Shown here: positions 1-11,049 of the stretch, piece by piece
How positions within the stretch are numbered: position 1 is the first letter of the stretch
How the letters are laid out: each line of letters begins with the position of its first letter
Source of the DNA: Diphasiastrum complanatum
Lineage: Eukaryota; Streptophyta; Lycopodiopsida; Lycopodiales; Lycopodiaceae
Direction of reading: 5' to 3'
Length of the DNA stretch: 64,000 nt
Assembly: GCA_029204225.1 (NCBI GenBank)
Contig: CM055114.1
Location: 11,657,634-11,721,633 of the forward strand
Program-made: the position numbers and the translations under genes
Notes under the pieces: model-generated
Told to the model about the DNA's origin: nothing
Database searches by the model: none
What the model saw: the letters and a program-made list of their open reading frames with translations, nothing else

Positions 1-817
1 GAAGAATATGCACTCCCAAAATTTGAACCTAAATTATCAAGCAATAGTATAAAGGGATTATATTTTTTTCAACGAAAAGGACTTTAAGCTTCCAGAACAA
101 AAAATTATCAGCCTAAAATATTGTCCATAAATCCAAGAATTGGTAAAAAAACCCTTCATAAGCGTCACTAAATTATTGAAAAAACGTCTCTACATGTACA
201 TATCAACAAACGTTGCTATGTTTTTTAATTCTTAACATCTCCACATGGACATAAGCTTTCAATGACATTCATAACAAATGAATGTCAGACGTTTGTGCAT
301 GACAACTATCATACTCAACAACCATTAAGAGAGGCAAGATAGTAAACATCACTGGAAAAATTTATCCAAGAAAATTATGTGGTCAAGCATAGCTTGAGTA
401 GTCTTTATTCTTTTTCTTTGAACCTTTAGATCATCCTTCATAGAAGACAAATCTCTACCAGGAGAGTTGGATGACCTAGAATTGAAGGACTTCAGTTAAT
501 CTATCATTACGTGACTGGACAGTCAGCATGATGAGATCTGTAAAACAAATCCATTGTGTGACAGGATCTCATTTTGCTTCCTTGCTTCATTGCTTTCTTG
601 CTTGTCGTTGCTCATTTTCATTTCCATAGTGATCTTGTTGCTTGTTACTTGTTTCATAGTGTTAGCATTTACTTAGTTGCAATCTTAGTGTTTAGTTTAG
701 TCTTGTTGTAGTAATTTAGTGTAATTTTCCATACAGTTTTCAATGTCTTTTACGTGGTTAGTTATTGTACCACCGGTATTGATGGCCAGTGGAAGTGGTG
801 GACGACGCGGTCGGCGT
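1..817. other. Left edge, no gene recognised
   Basis: AT-rich sequence with no reading frame of note and no recognisable domain. The stretch 560-780 is T-rich and pyrimidine-biased, as often seen in LTR or leader sequence, but I could not pair it with another copy in the window. Confidence 0.5.
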
Positions 818-893
818 GACTGAAGAAACAAAACGTTTCTATTACCAGAGCTTTGCTAGCTTTCAGCCCTCAGTCTGACAAAAAGACACGAAG
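818..893 (+). pseudogene. Copia A: last codons of pol
   Basis: About 75 bp closely matches the end of the copia RNase H reading frame at 49.59-49.66 kb, in the stretch that reads KKQNVSDYKALLAF there. The match stops where the LTR-like sequence begins. Because an LTR, a primer site and a gag follow, the order is pol tail, LTR, gag, as expected if two elements shared an LTR or if an upstream element was deleted. The rest of that pol would lie left of the window, or is lost. It is a fragment only. Confidence 0.6.
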
Positions 894-1815
894 CAAAAAA
901 ATTCGTGAACACCGAAGAGACACGAACATGAAAAGTTCGTGAAAAAAAATTATTCGTGATACAACAGGAGAAAGTTAGACGATGCCAAAGTCAAACGGCT
1001 CGAAGCGACATGAAAATCTTCGTGACACTTTTCAACTTTCATGCTCCAAAGGATCGGGAAGATCATGCAAGTGTCATGAAGTACAAAAGCCCTTGATCTA
1101 ATATGATGATGTCAGCAGAAGAGCGTTAGGACGTGCCTAACCCACTTCTCTTTTAAATCCATGATTAGTTATGTTTTGTTTAGTCTATTTTATCTGGTCT
1201 GCTACTTTGAATGTATAAGATACAGTAGCAGATAGACAATACATAGATAGAATAGAAGTCTGCCTGCGTGCAAGACAAGTTTTGTGAGCAGGATCCACAG
1301 AGATCCAGAACTTTGCTAGTAAGCGAGACATCACTCGTGGGAGAACATTGCTTCTCTCACGCCAACGCGCTGTGTGGGTCTGTCATACAGCGCTTGAAAA
1401 ATCAAGAGGATCATAGATGATACTATAGCTATTGCGCACATATCACTCTTAATTTTGTCTGATCTTGAATGAATCATCGTCTGCTATCGCTTGTGTATCT
1501 CACTCACTCGTTTTATCTATTTCGCATACTGGTTTAGCTTTGTTGAATGCTATGTTAATCTAAAACGTAGGTCAGCAGCGTCTGTCTACAATCTGGAGGA
1601 TTGTAGGAATGATATAGTCGACAATGACCAACAATCATATCTGAAATCCATCCAGATTATTCTTTATTTGCGATTAATTTGATTTTGCTTCAGCAATGTC
1701 AATATCAGAGCTCTTCAAGTTTCGTCTTGTTTCGTTTCATTACGGTTTCGTTTCGTTTCGTTTCAGAGTCTGATTGATATTTGCAGTTCGCGTTTCATGT
1801 CATTCTTAATTTGCA
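894..1815 (+). repeat. LTR of copia A (type A/D)
   Basis: Non-coding sequence between a pol tail and a tRNA primer site. It resembles 49.7-50.57 kb (copia D), for example around 1258-1400, where both read gtctgcctg(c/t)gtgc followed by a shared GA-rich tract. A pentanucleotide run (gtttc)n lies at 1740-1765. The left border is uncertain because I could not identify the TG terminus; the right border is set by the primer site. Confidence 0.6.
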
Positions 1816-1819
1816 TCGG

Positions 1820-1832
1820 TGGTATTAGAGCC
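1820..1832 (+). promoter_or_regulatory. Primer-binding site, copia A
   Basis: tggtattagagcc differs by one base from the plant copia primer site complementary to the 3' end of initiator Met-tRNA (tggtatcagagcc). It sits right after the LTR and 100 bp before the gag ATG. Confidence 0.75.
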
Positions 1833-1930
1833 CACCTGTCATAGTCTGACATAGCCAGAAAGCTATCAGATCCAGGAGGTCAAGCATTCAAACAAAGAAC
1901 CATCAACAAGTGAGAATACAATTCGTAGCA

Positions 1931-2551
1931 ATGGCTTCGATAAGCAGCATACAATCCAAGATTTGTACAATCCTCGATTCATCAGGATCTAACTTCCTAG
2001 CATGGAAGGTTAAGACCTCGCGGATACTAAAGAGTGAAGGATTGTTTCCTTGGGTAGATGGCACCGAGGAGATTTTTACAACAATAGACAAGGAGCTAAC
2101 CGAACGGAGGGAGAAGAACGACAAGGCAGCAGCCGTGTTACCTTCATCCATCGAGGATAGTCTAACTCTTGACCTAGCTACAATATCTAAAGCTAAGGAG
2201 ATGTGGGATACATTACTCACAAGATTTCAGACAAAATCACGCAGTCAGATCATGCTGCTCGAAGATCAGTTGACAAACCTGTAGTGGGATGGCAAAGACC
2301 TCACTTTCTTTATTAGGAAGATGAAGGACCTATTCCTTTCACTACACAATTTTGGAGTAGAAAATGCAGTGTCAGCAGAGAAGCAACTTACATATCTGTT
2401 GAGAGCCTTACCAAGATCCTTCCAGACAACCAGAACGCTGCTAGCAAAAGATCCTACGATGACACTCGAAAAGGCTGTTGTCGAGATTCGAGAAGATGTC
2501 AAAGCTCGGGAGCACTTTGATCATAGGGATGCTTCTGACCAAGCTTTTGAT
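1931..2551 (+). pseudogene. gag: Copia A gag (UBN2-type), broken
   Basis: The reading frame starts MASISSIQSK at 1931 and has the typical N-terminal copia gag pattern: a LDSSGSNFLAWK segment (copia gags have L-x-G-x-N-F-x-x-W-K), then EMWDTLLTRF and a helical region ending near REDVKAREHF. One in-frame TAG at 2282-2284 interrupts it; reading continues in the same frame with WDGKDLTFFIRKMKDLF. There is no zinc knuckle because homology stops at about 2551, where the LARD LTR begins. The product would be the capsid-like protein of the element; this copy cannot make it whole. Confidence 0.8.
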
Positions 2552-2555
2552 CTGG

Positions 2556-3190
2556 CACATAGTTGAGGGTCATATCCCGGGACGCCAGGGGTATGCCGTC
2601 GGGACCATTCAGTCCGTGGCGCCAGCGGTATGCTTTCGGGACCATTTGGTCCAAGAACTGGTTGTCTCCATATCTGTCACGGCTTGTGGTTCTGAGTGTT
2701 ATGTTGATGTAAAGGATCCTACTTGGTGATGATGAAGGACCATTATCAAGTGAAAAGCAAGGGCTCTAACTTGTTGGCTGAGTTGGATGGCTTGCTTGGG
2801 TGGAAGTTACTTGTTTATGGCTGTCCAGTCTGGCGTGGCGCCAGGTTGGCTTCCATCGCTTGTAACGAAGCTTTCAGTTGGTTAAGTCTGATGTAAGTTC
2901 AGACCACTTGCTTGGAATGGATGTTACTCATTTGTAACAAAGCTTCGAGTTGGTTAAGTTTGATGTATGTCGGACGACTTGCTTGGAGGGAAGTCACCCA
3001 CATCGGGCTCCCCGATCTGGCATGGCGCCAGGTTGGATCTCAATGTTGGTTTCCGAACTTCAAGTTGGTTAAGTCTAATCGTTGTTGGCGAGTTGGCTGC
3101 TTGTATGTCAAGTGGGTCTGGATGGCAAGAGTTGAAGGCTGGGAAGCTAAGTCGTGGTTCTCGGCTCCCTTTGGGATGCCTGCACTACAT
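2556..3190 (+). repeat. LARD LTR copy 1, 5'-truncated
   Basis: It matches 4975-5592 and 8155-8717, starting at tggcacatag. A degenerate repeat inside reads gccgtcgggaccatt, then gctttcgggaccatt. The 5' half of the LTR is missing and copia A gag abuts it directly. Confidence 0.75.
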
Positions 3191-3191
3191 G

Positions 3192-3204
3192 TGGTATCAG
3201 AGCC
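3192..3204 (+). promoter_or_regulatory. Primer-binding site, LARD unit 1
   Basis: tggtatcagagcc is a perfect copia-type initiator Met-tRNA primer site immediately after LTR 1. It shows that this non-coding element uses the copia priming system. Confidence 0.8.
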
Positions 3205-4366
3205 GATTGGCCGGTCAGCTATGCGGTCTGACGAAAATGGCCACTATTTGGGGTTCATCAAGACAACTGTTGTGCATGGGTTGCCCATAGAGTAAGCATG
3301 GGTGTGTCCACGGTCGGGGTGGTCGGCAGAATGGGGGACTTGATGAGTCAAAGTGCTGCCCTTGAGGTGTAAGCACAGTCAGTTCCTGCGGTTCGGGCCT
3401 AGCACTGTCTGCACATAGGATAGATGAGGCAAAGTGCTGCCTAGGTAGGTGAAAGCACGGTCTATGCCTTGTGGGGTGCGGGGTGACATATTCGAATTGT
3501 ACGGGTTAACCATTGATACAGAGATACTGCTCGAATTCGAGTGTAAAGCATGGGTGGTTAGCTGCCGGTGCGGGATAGCTGTCGATCGTTTAACTATAAG
3601 GGCTATCGACTAGATTTGGTGGGGCGTGACTGAGGCAATGTGCTACTTAATGGTGAAAGCATGAATAGTTGGAGGGGTGTCCTCTGTGGGTTGATTCTGT
3701 GATCGATCTGTATGGGTGTGGCCAAGCAAAGGTCCTTTGGCAGGACTATCTCAAAGGGGGACCTTGTCTTTGTTACCTGTTAGTAAACCTGCCTGAGTGT
3801 CTTGCCTGTATGTATTCGTAGTGAGTCTTAGTACTCATGCTTTTCTTGGTTTGCATGATTGCTTGTGATACAAGGAGCTGATGGCTCGAGAAGGAACCTT
3901 TCTTTTGAAGGTTGATACCATCAAACAAAGAGGACTACAGAATTTGTGGGGCGGTTTCACAGTTCAAGTACTAGCACGTGAATTACAATGAAACGACTCG
4001 ATGTTTGCAAAGGATGGATGGCTAGTTTGTTACTTGGGTTAGATTCATTCGCAACAACGTCCACCAGATGCAAGCAAGAAGTCACAAGTTGGAAAGGGCA
4101 ATTCCAAAGGAGATCTTCTATGGAGCAGTTGGTCTTCATTTGGGATGGCTACTTTCGGAACTGAAACTCACTGAACATGGGTGATATCCAATGTCGGTTG
4201 GGTTTTTCCTCAAAGGGGAAAGACTAGGATCCTCTTCAGAGATTGGCAACAAGTTGGATCAAGCCATAATCTTAGCAGATGGGAAGCAAAGTATTAAAAA
4301 GGTTTTTTGTCTGAGAACTCTACTCTAAGTCCGGTCAGTTGATTTTATAAGTGGAGGGGAACTATC
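3205..4366 (+). repeat. LARD internal region, unit 1 (half A only)
   Basis: It is colinear with 5608-6755 at high identity. No protein domain is recognisable; short frames differ between the two copies, which argues against coding. At 4361 the sequence actatc jumps straight to the next LTR, so half B (6756-7913 in unit 2) and its polypurine tract are deleted here. Confidence 0.7.
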
Positions 4367-5592
4367 TATTGTAAAGCTACCTTTACAAGCTTTACTTCCG
4401 GCGCCATCGGCACCAGCTATGTCCTCGGCGCCAGCAGCACTCCTGCTGCTCCCGGCGCCAATGGCGCCACTGTGACAAGAATCCAACCGGTGCCAAGTTC
4501 CTATGGCTGAAAATCTTTGATCGGTTCTAGCGGAGTCCAGAGAGCTCAGATCGATGTGCAATCACCTCACACGATTTAGGCATGATTAAAGGAAGCCTGG
4601 GGATCAATAAAATCTAGAGAGAGAAAATGACTTTCTAGAAAGAGAAAATCCTAGAGAGAGAAAAACATGCTTTACCATCTTGGGTAGAGTGCTTGGTATG
4701 AGGGGGGTGCCGAATCACACCAATACTATAGGGGAGTGCGGGTTGCGACTCAAGGCGAGCTCCAACCAAGTCTAAGCCTCCCTTGTTGGAATGTTGTCAT
4801 GGCTCTCGCCTTAGCATGCTAGCGCCCCAGAGACTAGGGTTGGTCACACACTTGAAATGTAACCTTCTCAGATTTATCAATAAAGTGGAATTTTTCTCAA
4901 ACTGACTCTGATTACCTTCTGGGTTTCAGTGTTCGGTAAAAGCGCCAGTTGTAAGGCTGCTTTCAAAATTTTTAACTTGGCACATAGCTGAGGGTCGTAT
5001 CCCAAGACGCCAGCGATATGCCGTCGGGACCATTCGGTCCGTGGCGCCAGCGGTATGCTGTCGGGACCATTTGGTCCAGGAACTGGTTGTCTCCATATCT
5101 GTCGCGGCTTGTGGTTCTGAGTGTTCCTTGCATGAATGTGAATGGGTTAAGCTCTTGGGGAACGGGCTCTAACCTGTCGGCTGAGTTGGATGGCTTGCTT
5201 GGGTGGAAGTTACCTGTTTATGGCTGTCCATTCTGGCGTGACGCCAGGTTGGCTTCCAGTGCTCGTGACGAAGCTTTCAGTTGGTTAAGTCTGATGTAAG
5301 TCAGACCGCTTGCTTGGAATGAATGTTACTCGTTTGTAACGAAGCTTTGAGTTGGTTAAGTTTGATGTATGTCGGGCGGCTTGCTTGGAGGGAAGTCACC
5401 CACATCGGGACCCCCGATCTGGCATGGCGCCAGGTTGGATCGCAATGTTGGTTTTCAAAACTTCAACTTGGTTAAGTCTGATCGTTGTTGGCGAGTTGGC
5501 TGCTTGTATGTCAAGTGGGTTTGGATGGCAAGAGTTGAAGGCTGGGAAGCTAAGTCGTGGTTCCCGGCTCCCTTTGGGATGCCTGCGCGAAA
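4367..5592 (+). repeat. LARD LTR copy 2, full length (about 1.2 kb)
   Basis: It starts tattgtaaagc, where LTR 3 and the inverted copy read tgttgtaa(a)g, and ends just before the primer site at 5595. The first 130 bp carry several GGCGCC palindromes. An aataaa-type signal lies near 4606 and another near 4880. The last 320 bp contain degenerate repeats around gttggttaagt. It is the most complete LTR of the array. Confidence 0.75.
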
Positions 5593-5594
5593 TG

Positions 5595-5607
5595 TGGTAT
5601 CAGAGCC
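5595..5607 (+). promoter_or_regulatory. Primer-binding site, LARD unit 2
   Basis: A second perfect tggtatcagagcc, placed directly after LTR 2. Confidence 0.8.
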
Positions 5608-7900
5608 GACTGGCCGGTCAGCTATGAGGATCTCACGGAAATGGCCACGGTTTGGGGTTCATCAAGACAACTGTTGTGCAAGGTGCTGCCCACAGTGTAA
5701 GCACAGGTGCGTCCACGGTCGAGGTGGTCGGCAGAACGGGGGACTTGATGAGTCAAGGTGCTGCCCTTGAGGTGTAAGCACGGTCAGTTCTTGCGGTTCG
5801 GGCCTGGCGCTGTCTGCACGTAGGACGGATGAGACAAAGTGCTGTCTAGGGAGGTGAAAGCACGATCTGTACCTTGTGGGGTGCGGGGCGACATATTCGA
5901 ACTGTACGGGTTCACCATTGATACAGAGATGCTGCTCGAATTCGGGTGTAAAGCACGGGTGGTTAGCTGCCGATCGTTTAGCTATAAGGGCTATCGACCA
6001 AAAAGTGATGGGGCGTGACTGAGGCAATGTGCTGCTTAATGGTGAAAGCACGGATAGTTGGAGAGGTGTCCTATGTGGGCTGATTCCGTGATCGATTTGT
6101 ATGGGCGCGGCCAGGCAAAGGTTCGTTGGTAGGACCATCTCAAAAGGGGACCTTGTCTTTGTTACTTGTTAGTAAACCTGCCTGAGTGTCTTACTTGTAT
6201 GTATTCGTGGTGAGTCTTAGTACTCGTGCTTTGCCTGGTTTGCATGATTGATTGTGATACAAGGAGCTGATGGCTCGAGAAGGAACCTTTTCTTTTGAAG
6301 GCTGATACCATCAAACAAAGAGGACTACATAATCTGTGCGGCGGATTTGCAGTTCAAGTACTTGCACGTGAACGACAACGAAACGACTCAATGTTTGCAA
6401 AGGATGGATGGCTAGCCAGTTTCTTGGGTTAGTTTCATTTGCGACAACGCCCACCAGACGCAAGCAAGAAGTCAAAAGTCGGAAAGGGCAATTTCAGGGG
6501 AGATCTTCTATGGAGCAGTTGGTCTTCATTTTGGGACGGCCACCTTTGGAACTGAAACTCATTGAGCATGGGTGATATCCAGTATCAGTTAGGTTTTTCC
6601 TCAAAGGGGAAAAGACTAGGATCCTCTTCAGAGATTGGCAACAAGTTGGATCAAGCCATAATCCCAGCAGATGGGAAGCAAAGTGTTGGAAAGGCTTTTT
6701 GTCCGAAGAACTCTACTCTAAGTCCGATCAGCTGATTTTATAAGTGGAGGGGAACTATCACGCACACCTCTCTCTTGGGGCAAATTTTGAATGAAAGTTG
6801 ATCAAAACGGGGGCAAATTCAAGGTGACCTAGCCATATTCACACGAGAAGACTGGCAAACTTTGGACCTAATAAGTTGACAAGTTTTTGTTGTGGAAAGA
6901 AAAGCTTGTTATAGGCTTTCTCTGGACCAGCAATGATAAGGAAAAATATGAGTACACTGGCTTGTGTTACGTGTAAGGTAGCTGATCAATGAAGGAACTG
7001 TGAAAGTTGAGTCTTGCATAAGAGACTTGGTATTTCGAACGGACGCTAAGCGACAGTTCGTATTGAGATCGGACTAGTGCAAACTCTGGGTGCATGTGTC
7101 TGATTCAAAGAGAGCTACTTGAAGCCAAGCTCGATGTACACTTATTGTTTTGACTGTGAGGCAACTGACTAGTGATGGAATTGTGAAATCAAGTTTTGCG
7201 CGACGGACATGGTGCTTCAAACAAACGCGAAGAGATAGTTCGGATGCGGATCAAACTGGTGCAACCCTTTGGCTTTCCACGAGGTCAATGGTTACATTTG
7301 GGCTGATTCAAAGAGCTACTTCAAGCTAAGTGAGAGGTGCATTGCGGAGTACTCAATCTTTGCCTACCTTAAAGAGCCGAGATGAAAAAGTATCAAGATC
7401 AAGCTGGGACAAGGAGAGAAATCAAGGTGCAAAAGCAACAAGACACGGAGTGGACCATAAAGTGGGCAATCAAACGATAAATCCTTTGGCTCAGGGAGCC
7501 TTGATACCTGTGCAGAACTAAACAAATCTGGAGCTCAGGGAGCTCATCACAAAGTGCATCAAGGACAAATCAGGAGCTCAAAGGAGTTCCAAAGTCGAAA
7601 GTCAGAAGCGATAGGGGCGAACATTTCAAAGAAAGGCCTCTGTCACCAGTTAATAAGGTTCTCGGGTTTTACAAAAGCGATATCAAATCTACGCTTTTTT
7701 CAGACAAAGATATATTTTCAAGTTATGTAATTTTTCAGTACAAAGAGCTGAGCCTCCGACTTGTGGTGTGCCAGCTTCAATGTTAATAAAAAGTGGCCAG
7801 TAAATTGAGTACTGTGCCAAGTAGCTTAAATGTATAGTTATTTTAATTGGGAGACACCTTTACTTTAATCTGACATCTGATGAGGACATCAGATTTTATA
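5608..7900 (+). repeat. LARD internal region, unit 2 (halves A and B)
   Basis: The only complete internal region, about 2.3 kb. Half A (to 6755) matches unit 1; half B (6756-7900) matches 8718-9412 and, inverted, 10561-11043. No gag, protease, RT or integrase motif is present. The 158-codon antisense frame at 5662-6138 is not kept open in unit 1 and is probably chance. Confidence 0.7.
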
Positions 7901-7913
7901 AAGGTGGGGTGGA
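7901..7913 (+). promoter_or_regulatory. Polypurine tract, LARD unit 2
   Basis: aaggtggggtgga lies immediately before tgttgtaag of LTR 3, the expected place for the plus-strand primer. The inverted copy at 10.56 kb keeps the same junction. Confidence 0.65.
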
Positions 7914-8717
7914 TGTTGTAAGCTACCTTTACAAGCTTTACTTTCGGCGCCATCGGTGCTAGCTATGTCCCCGACGCCAGTAGCGCTCCTGCTGCTCCCG
8001 GCGCCAATGGCGCCGGCGCCGCTCCCGACGCCACTGTGACCAGAATCCAGCCGGCGCCAAGTTCCTATGGCTGAAAATCTTTGATTGCTAGACTCTGATT
8101 ACCTTCTGGGTTTCAGTGTTCGGTAAAAGCGCCAGTTGCAGGCCGCTTTCAGAATTTTTAACTTGGCATATAGCTGAGGTCGTATCCCAGGACGCCAGTG
8201 GTATGCCGTCGGGACCATTCGGTCCGTGGTGCCAACGGTATGCTGTCGGGACCATTTGGTCCAGGAACTGGTTGTCTCCATATCTGTCGCGGCTTGTGGT
8301 TCTGAGTGTTCCTTGCATGAACGTGAATGGGTTAAGCTCTTGGGGAATGGGCTCTAACCTGTCGGCTGAGTTGGATGGCTTGCTTGGGTGGAAATTACCT
8401 GTTTATGGCTGTCCAGTCTGGCGTGGCGCCAGGTTGGCTTCCAGCACTCGTGACTCGTTTGTAACGAAGCTTCGAGTTGGTTAAGTTTGATGTATGTCGG
8501 GCGGCTTGCTTGGAGAGAAGTCACCCACATCGGGACCCCCGATCTGGCATGGCGCCAGGTTGGATCTCAATGTTGGTTTTCGGAACTTCAAGTTGGTTAA
8601 GTCTGTTCGTTGTTGGCGAGTTGGCTGCTTGTATGTCAAGTGGGTTTGGATGGCAAGAGTTGAAGGCTGAGAAGCTAAGTTGTGGTTCCCGGCTCCCTTT
8701 GGGATGCCTGCGCTACA
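7914..8717 (+). repeat. LARD LTR copy 3, internally deleted
   Basis: It begins tgttgtaag and ends gcgctaca. Relative to LTR 2 it lacks about 390 bp (the equivalent of 4515-4903) and about 60 bp near 8452. It has the densest GGCGCC cluster of the array, at 7945-8060. Confidence 0.7.
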
Positions 8718-9412
8718 CTATCACACACACCTCTCTCTTGGGGCATATTTTGAATGAAAGTTGATCAAAACGGGGGCAAATTCAAGGTGACCTAGCCATA
8801 CTCACACGAGAAGACTGGCAAACTTTGGACCTAATAAGTTGACAAGTTTTTGTTGTGGAAAGGAAAGATTGTTATAGGCTTTCTCTGGACCAGCAATGAT
8901 GAGGAGACATAATGAGTACGCTGACTTGTATTACGTGTAAAGCAGCTGACTTGTGTTACGTGTAAAGCAGCTGATCAACGAAGGAACTGTGAAAGTTGAG
9001 TCTTGCACGAGAGACTTGGTACTTCGAACGGACACTAAGGGACAGTTCGTATTGAAATCGCACTAGTGCAAACTCTGGGTGCATGTGTCTGATTCAAAGA
9101 GAGCTACTTGAAGCCAAGCTAGATGTACACTTCTTGTTTTGACTGTTAGGCAACTGACCAGTGATGGAATTGTGAAAGTCAAGTTTTGCGTGACGGACAT
9201 GGTGCTTCAAACAAACGCGAAGAGATAGTTCATATGCGGATCAAACTGGTGCGACCCCTTGGCTCACCATGAGGTCAATGGTTACATTTGGGTTGATTCA
9301 AAGACAACTACTTCAAGCTAAGTGAGAGGTGCGTTGTAGAGTACTCAATCTTTGCCTACCTTAAAGAGCCAAAAAGGAAAAGTATCAAGATCAGGTTGGG
9401 ACAAGGAGAGCT
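8718..9412 (+). repeat. LARD internal region, unit 3 (half B only)
   Basis: It is colinear with 6756-7415. The primer site and half A are missing, so LTR 3 joins half B directly. A roughly 25-bp unit (ctgacttgtrttacgtg plus 8 bp) is duplicated in tandem at 8929-8978; unit 2 has it once. The right end breaks into an antisense copia fragment at about 9412. Confidence 0.65.
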
Positions 9413-10024
9413 AATCCTAGATTTGTATAGAATTGGCTCCATCCTGAACATGGCATAAGCGATGTCGGAACGTGTGTTATCTGCAAGGTACATCAGCGAT
9501 TCGATCAGCTTCCTATATGGTGTAAGCTGTATCATTTCTCTCTCTTCCTCAGTCTTTGAACAGTCTTCATTCGTCAAAACTGTTCCTGCAAGCATTGGAG
9601 TATTTGCTCCTTTGCAACTCAGCATCCCGAAATCTTCTAGGATTTTCTAGGTATATCTGGACTGGTGAAAGTACAACTTACCTCCCTCATAGTCCCTGTC
9701 AATCTGTAAGCCAAGATAACATCTGGCTTCTCCCAGGTCTGCGATCTCGAAATGTTTCGAGATATCATACTTCATCTCGGCAATAAGCTCCTCACTCTTG
9801 CACACAGTATTAGAGTGTCATCCACATACACAGCTACAATGATGATCTTCCCATTTGTAATTCTTATATAAACATTAAAATCAGCAACTAGTGTCTTGAA
9901 TCCTAAAGACTAGAGGGCTTGATCTTTCTTTTTATACCTTTGTCGCGCTGACTGCTTCAAACTGTAGATACTCCTATGCATTCTGCATGCAAAAGTAGGA
10001 AGTGAGTTTGAAACGTAGCCTGAT
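9413..10024 (-). pseudogene. pol: Copia F reverse transcriptase fragment
   Basis: Read on the minus strand it begins SGYVSNSL (family QPEGYV), continues CRMHRSIYSLKQSARQRY (family LHKSLYGLKQSPRAWY), then reaches the catalytic YVDD at 9817-9828, and ends with YRKLIESLMYLADNTRSDIAYA. This is the C-terminal half of copia RT up to the RNase H linker. There is one stop after DQAL plus frameshifts. Both ends abut LARD sequence, so it is a fragment trapped between two LARD pieces. Confidence 0.85.
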
Positions 10025-11043
10025 AGTCAAAGTTAGTTTGAGGAAAACCCACTCTATTAATAAAGCTGAGAAGATTACATTTCAAGTGTGTGACCGACCC
10101 TAATCTCCGGGGCGCTGGCATGCCAAGGCGGACACCAAGACAACATTCCAACAAGGGAGGCTGAGACTTGATTGGAGCTTACCCTGAGTCGCAACCCGCA
10201 CTCTCCTATAGCATTGGTGGGATTCGCCACCTCCCCTCATATCAAGTACTCTACCCAGGCTGGTAAAGCATTTTTCTCTCTCTAGGATTTTCTCTCTAGA
10301 AAGTCATTTTCTCTCTCTAAAATTTATGATCCCCAGGCTTCGTTTAATCATGCCTAGATCGTGTGAGGTGATTGCACATCGATCTGAGCTCTCTGGACTT
10401 TGCTAGAACCAATCAAAGATTTTCAGCCATAGGAACTTGGCGCCGGCTGGACTTTGGTCATAGTGGCGCCAGGAGCGGCGCTGGGAGCAGTAGGGGCAGT
10501 GCTGGCACTGGAGACAATGCTGGCACCGGAAGTAAAGCTTGTAAAGGTAACTTTACAACATCCACCCCACCTTTATAAAATCTAATGTCCTCATCAGATG
10601 TCAGATTAGAGTAATTGTGTCTCCCAATTAAAATTAATTATACATTTGAGCTATTGGGCACAGTACTCAATTTACTGGCCACTTTTTATTAACATTGAAG
10701 CTGGCACACCACAAGTCGGAGGCTCAGCTCGTTCTTTGATAAAGTACGTAACTTGAAAATATCACTTTGTCTGGGAAAAGCGTAGATTTTATATCGCTTA
10801 CGTGAAATCCAAGATCCTTATTAACTGGTAACAGAGGCCTTTCTTGAGAAATGTTTGCCCATGTTGCTTCTGACTTATGACGTTGGAACTCCTTTGAGCT
10901 CCTGATTTTTCCTTGATGCACTTTGTGTTGAGCTCTAGATTTGATCAGTTTCGCACAGGTATCAGGGCTCCCTAAGCCAAAGGATTTATCGTTTGATTGC
11001 CGACTTTATGGTCCACTCCGTGCCTTGATGCTTTTGCCCAAAA
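10025..11043 (-). mobile_element. Inverted LARD fragment (end of half B plus LTR start)
   Basis: The reverse complement reads end of half B (11043-10561), polypurine tract, then LTR from tgttgtaaag (10560) to about 10025. It corresponds to 7440-7913 plus 4367-4910. It is therefore inverted relative to the array, with the copia F piece as spacer, and with the array forms a long imperfect inverted repeat. Confidence 0.7.
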
Positions 11044-11049
11044 CGGAAA

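Larger units (their letters stand above)
2552..9412 (+). mobile_element. LARD concatemer: LTR-int-LTR-int-LTR-int
   Basis: Three LTR copies in the same orientation (2556-3190, 4367-5592, 7914-8717) alternate with internal sequence. LTRs 1 and 2 are followed by tggtatcagagcc. The full internal region has a left half A and a right half B. Unit 1 has A only, unit 2 has A plus B, and unit 3 has B only. The internal region encodes no gag or pol domain in any frame I read, so it is a large non-autonomous derivative. Shared LTRs between units suggest LTR-LTR recombination or serial template switching rather than independent insertions. Confidence 0.75.

Noticed and set aside
5662-6138. 158-codon antisense frame in the LARD internal region
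   Set aside because: The colinear copy at 3.25-3.73 kb does not keep it open, and no motif is present.
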